Part shown: positions 60,629-64,000 of the stretch, one piece after another
Position numbering within the stretch: position 1 is the first letter of the stretch
Layout: each line of letters starts with the position of its first letter
From: Seison nebaliae
Lineage: Eukaryota > Rotifera > Pararotatoria > Seisonacea > Seisonidae
Assembly: GCA_023231475.1 (NCBI GenBank)
Contig: JALJEE010002326.1
Span: forward strand, 40,910-104,909
Length of the DNA stretch: 64,000 nucleotides
Reading direction: 5' to 3'
Made by a program: the position numbers and the translations under genes
The notes under the pieces: model-generated
What the model was told of the DNA's origin: nothing
The model's input: the letters and a program-made list of their open reading frames with translations, nothing else
Database searches by the model: none

Positions 60629-61049
60629 TTTCGTTAATAATACATTAATTAGAATATGTCAACAAATACAATATCTTTCTAATTTCGAGCTAATCCTTCA
60701 AAGTTTCGTCTTTTTCTCCCTTCAATTTCGTTCTCCATTATGTCGTTAAGTTCAGAATGATAAAATAATTAACACCATTTTCCGATTATCATGAACTTTC
60801 CACCCATTAAATACCTGACATGTGAGTCAATTGCATAAATAAATCATTTGAAATTAGTTTGAATAATTTTTATAATTTAATAATTTTTTTCCTGAATATA
60901 CTTTTTCTCAAAAGAAGAATCCTTATAAGTCCATCTTGGATGTTTTTTTTTTAGCTTTTGTTTGTTTCAGCTATAACTTCAATTTATTGAGTGAAAAAAA
61001 AACTAAAGATTGAACGATAAATAGACCAAAAGGGAATTTAGATATAGCT
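60629..61049. promoter_or_regulatory. Divergent intergenic region, likely shared promoter
   Basis: About 420 bases separate the KXD1 start (minus) from the coiled-coil gene start (plus). No ORF is supported. The sequence is AT-rich, with T-rich runs near 60940 and A-rich runs near 61000. A bidirectional promoter is inferred only from the head-to-head arrangement; no TATA box is obvious at a suitable distance on both sides. Confidence 0.4.
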
Positions 61050-63650
61050 ATGGGAATCATCAAGATGATCAACAGAAATGAATCAACAAATAGTAGATCA
61101 TTTAACAAAATTTTCCAGTTAACTCAATTTAATAAAAGACCAAATTTTCTAAATTCACTTGTAGAAATTATTGGAAATAATCAAGAAAATGTTCAAAAAT
61201 TCTATGAAAAATTGATTGAAATAAATTCAAAACAGTTTTTTAAACATTATTTTTTCTCAAAATTATTCTTTTATCATTTAGAAACTTAAAATTATCAAAA
61301 GGTCATTCAATATTCTTGAGTTTCTTATCAATAATTTTATAATATAGAATTATACAGGCAAATTGCCCAGAAATTATTTGAATTTTGTAACAAATCGGAG
61401 AAGATAAAGAATTTAGAATCTTCCAGATACCAATTGGAGAATGAGGGAAAGAATGAATTAATTTCACAAATCATCAATCTACCTCAAATAGCGCAGGAGG
61501 AACATGAGTTGAATAAAAAGAAATGTAACAATTTGGAGGAGAAGTTAAAGAAGATAAATCGATTTATTATAAGAAAAACTGGAGAAAAAGAAAAATTGGA
61601 TATGGAATTGAAGGAAATGGATGACAATATTAAATTCTATGAAGAACAATTACCATATTCGTCGGAGAAAATTAAAATAGAGAAATTGATCATTTCACAA
61701 CTAGAAGAAGTTTCTTCATTTAGTTCTTGTTGATCGAAATAAAATTTTTGATAGAAAATAGCTAAGAGGGAAGAAGAAGAGAGAAACGGTTTGTTGTTAT
61801 TAGATGAATGTTTATATCGGGAGAAGACTGCACAAAAAGTTGGTGAACATGATAAGAATGAAGTGGATAGTCAACTCGAAACATATAAATCACATTTTGA
61901 CGACTCTCTGTTCTTTTTTATTTATTAAAAATTATTAGTTCACTATTTTTTAGAGAAATGATAAACCGTCAAAAATCCGATGCAAAAGAATATCTGATGA
62001 CGTATCATATGATGGAAGAGAAGATCCAAGAACTCGATAAAGATCTCGGTAAACAGACACATGAAATGAATTCCTTAGACGAACTTGAACAAAATTTAAC
62101 GAAACAAATTAGATCGATTGAAAACGATTATCTGAGGAAAAATGAAGAATTGCGGTTGATCAATTTGAAGAATGAAAATCTGACTAAAACTTTACGATCG
62201 ACCATTGAAGAACGAAATGAGAAGATTAAAGAATTAGAACAACATTTGAATGAAGTCAATCGATTGTTGTCAGAAACGAACGTAGAAAGTGAAAAAGAAG
62301 AAAATAAAATAAATTTCATTGAATTATCAAAGAAAAAGTCTCAAAAGTTAAACATAATCTAAATTGAAAAAGTTGAAAGATTTCTTACAGAATTTTAGCA
62401 AAAAGTGAAACAAATATTAAAGATTTAATGAGGAATATCGGAGAAAATAAGAAATTGTTCGATAACGAAACAAACAAGAATAAGAAACAATCGTCGTTAT
62501 TAATGACGGTGGAAGAAAAAGCGACGAAACAACGAAAAGAATGTGCTCGAGAAGAAAATGATTTAGATGTTAATTTTATTTCCATTATTTTTTCCTAATT
62601 ATTTTTCTAGATAATCAACAGTTCATCGGAGAAACGGTATAAAGACGAAGTAAAAACATTAGACGAATTGGAGAAAGAATTTCAAAACGAATCAAAAACC
62701 GAACTTAAATTAGAGGAAGATTTCCGTGAGAAATTTCAAAACGTGTTTAAGGATGAGGAGAAAATTGTAGAAGTGATTCATAAATTGACTGAAGAGAAAG
62801 AAGAATTATTTAAAGGAAATCGTTTATTGAAATTTGAATATGATGATTTTCGACAACGAATCCTTCAAAATTATGATCTTCTTATTGAAAAATCAGTTAT
62901 TGGTCGAAAAGAAATTGAAGGAAAATTGGATGATATTGAAAAAATTAAAGTTTCTTTTATTTGAAAAAAAAAAATATTTTCTTCCTTTTCTTATGTAACA
63001 GGAAGCAATTATGTATTCAATTCAAACGTTAAATTCATTAAATGAAGATATCGAAAACAAACTAAAGGAAATTGATGAAAATGTTGTAATTATAAATGAA
63101 TCTAATGTAAAATTAAGAAAAATTAATTTACGATTAAATAATGACAACTTACAAATTATTAGTGATGATCTTCGAAACATAGAGGTATGTTATGATCGAA
63201 TGCATGAAAGATTATCATTCGCCGAAAACGAGAAAGTAAAGTTGAGAAACGATTTTCAAAAATATTGGAAAGAAAGTTGCAGAAGAAAGATTGAACAAGA
63301 AGAAATATTAAAAAATTTATTGAATAATAACGAAAATTTGTCAAATATATTTAAGAAAAATTATGAGCAATTATTCGAAAACTCCGATAGAGATCATGAA
63401 ATGGATGATGGTTTTTATAAAGAATATGAAAGTAAAATAACTGCACAAAGAGCATTGTATTTCGATATGCAAAACAAATATAAAAATCAACTTGAAGGTT
63501 TAGTACATAGATTTATTATTTTTATTGACTGTTATTGATACTTTAGAAAATTTGACGGAAATAAAGTCCGAAATCTTACTAGACGAATCGAATGGGAACT
63601 TAAAAATTCTCCAAAAGATTTTTGATGGTCACATGCATTTTATTAAATGA
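61050..63650 (+). CDS. Long coiled-coil protein, eight exons, family not recognised
   Basis: Exons are 61050-61234, 61358-61722, 61762-61909, 61954-62337, 62391-62568, 62611-62949, 63002-63497 and 63547-63650. Every junction agrees in phase and the model gives 732 aa. Nearly the whole protein is predicted by eye to be alpha-helical coiled coil: charged heptad-like stretches such as EEKIQELDKDLGKQTHEM, NEKIKELEQHLNEVNRLL and LEEDFREKFQNVFKDEEK, with few prolines or glycines. The N-terminal ~60 residues (FLNSLVEIIGNNQENVQKFY) are less charged. The composition recalls cytoskeletal, centrosomal or axonemal CCDC proteins, but I cannot assign a family. No signal peptide or membrane segment is seen. 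Introns are 38-123 nt. The 5' end could extend further if there is an upstream exon. Confidence 0.8.
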
Positions 63651-64000
63651 ATATTATATATTAACTTAGTTTGTTCATCTTTATTTTTATTGTTGTTATT
63701 TAAATAGATCAAGAATTAACGACAACATTTTATGTCGGTTCCTAAATATTATTATGTGGAAAGATAAGTCGAAAAACAATTGTTAATAGGAGAAACGTAA
63801 ATGAATTATTTCCGTAGGGATAAAATACAGAATAAGGTAAAAAAATGCGATTTTCATCAGTTAGTGCTGTGATTATGATCCGTGAGTCCAAAGTGATAAG
63901 ACTCGAGTCCTCCATACATTATGGAAAAAAAAATCCAGACATGATAAGAGTCCTATACATACAAGGCTCGAGCCAAGCTATTAGCCAGACTCATGCTTTG
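63651..64000. other. Right edge, no gene seen, two CTCGAG palindromes
   Basis: The first 150 bases are the AT-rich 3' flank of the coiled-coil gene. From about 63870 the composition changes: GACTCGAGTC and GGCTCGAGCC are perfect 10-base palindromes about 50 bases apart, and GATAAGACTC / GATAAGAGTC is a near-repeat. It may be the start of a repeat or of a gene continuing beyond the window. Confidence 0.4.

Overview
The window is nuclear DNA from an animal. It is AT-rich, and genes sit on both strands with very short spliceosomal introns (42-70 nt wherever I could place them). Animal-type proteins include a conventional beta-spectrin, a D-type cyclin, a gephyrin-type MogA-MoeA fusion, a KxDL/BORC subunit, a FAM13-like protein and mitochondrial uL4. 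The small introns, the near-intronless large genes and the poly-N/poly-Q tracts suggest an arthropod with a small genome, possibly a mite. That placement is inference; no marker in the window fixes the taxon. I saw no virus-like or retroelement coding region.

Layout. 1-1648: mostly the 3' flank of beta-spectrin, plus a doubtful two-exon ORF at the left edge. 1649-9913 (-): beta-spectrin, four exons, 2698 aa. 9914-14724: AT-rich intergenic DNA with degenerate repeats and a TGACGT palindrome. 14725-15304 (+): ribosomal protein eL24. 15346-16856 (-): Rab geranylgeranyltransferase alpha, tail to tail with eL24. 18404-19873 (+): an unrecognised protein. 20191-21960 (+): gephyrin/cinnamon-type molybdenum cofactor enzyme. 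22601-24714 (-): an unrecognised five-exon protein. 24715-28162: intergenic, with a striking ~360 bp near-perfect inverted repeat and a second, smaller one. 28163-28235 (-): tRNA-Lys(UUU). 28594-30099 (-): a secreted repeat protein with a TATA box. 31004-34258 (-): cyclin D with a very long tail. 34259-44647: a 10 kb stretch with no assigned gene but one good candidate membrane-spanning exon. 44648-45585 (-): FAM13-like C-terminal domain protein. 45744-46577 (-): mitochondrial uL4. 46578-54031: a 7.4 kb gene desert. 54032-59448 (+): a large six-finger C2H2 transcription factor. 60126-60628 (-): KXD1. 61050-63650 (+): an eight-exon coiled-coil protein, divergent from KXD1. 63651-64000: unexplained tail with two CTCGAG-centred palindromes.

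The genes do not form one pathway. Many are housekeeping genes: eL24, uL4m, tRNA-Lys, Rab prenylation, molybdenum cofactor synthesis, lysosome positioning and membrane skeleton. They are interleaved with regulators (cyclin D, the zinc-finger protein) and lineage-specific proteins. I assembled all multi-exon models by matching splice sites to reading phase, and each closes without a frame conflict. The main oddities are large insertions in conserved proteins, a duplicated two-finger zinc module, the foldback palindrome, and small genes visible only after splicing.
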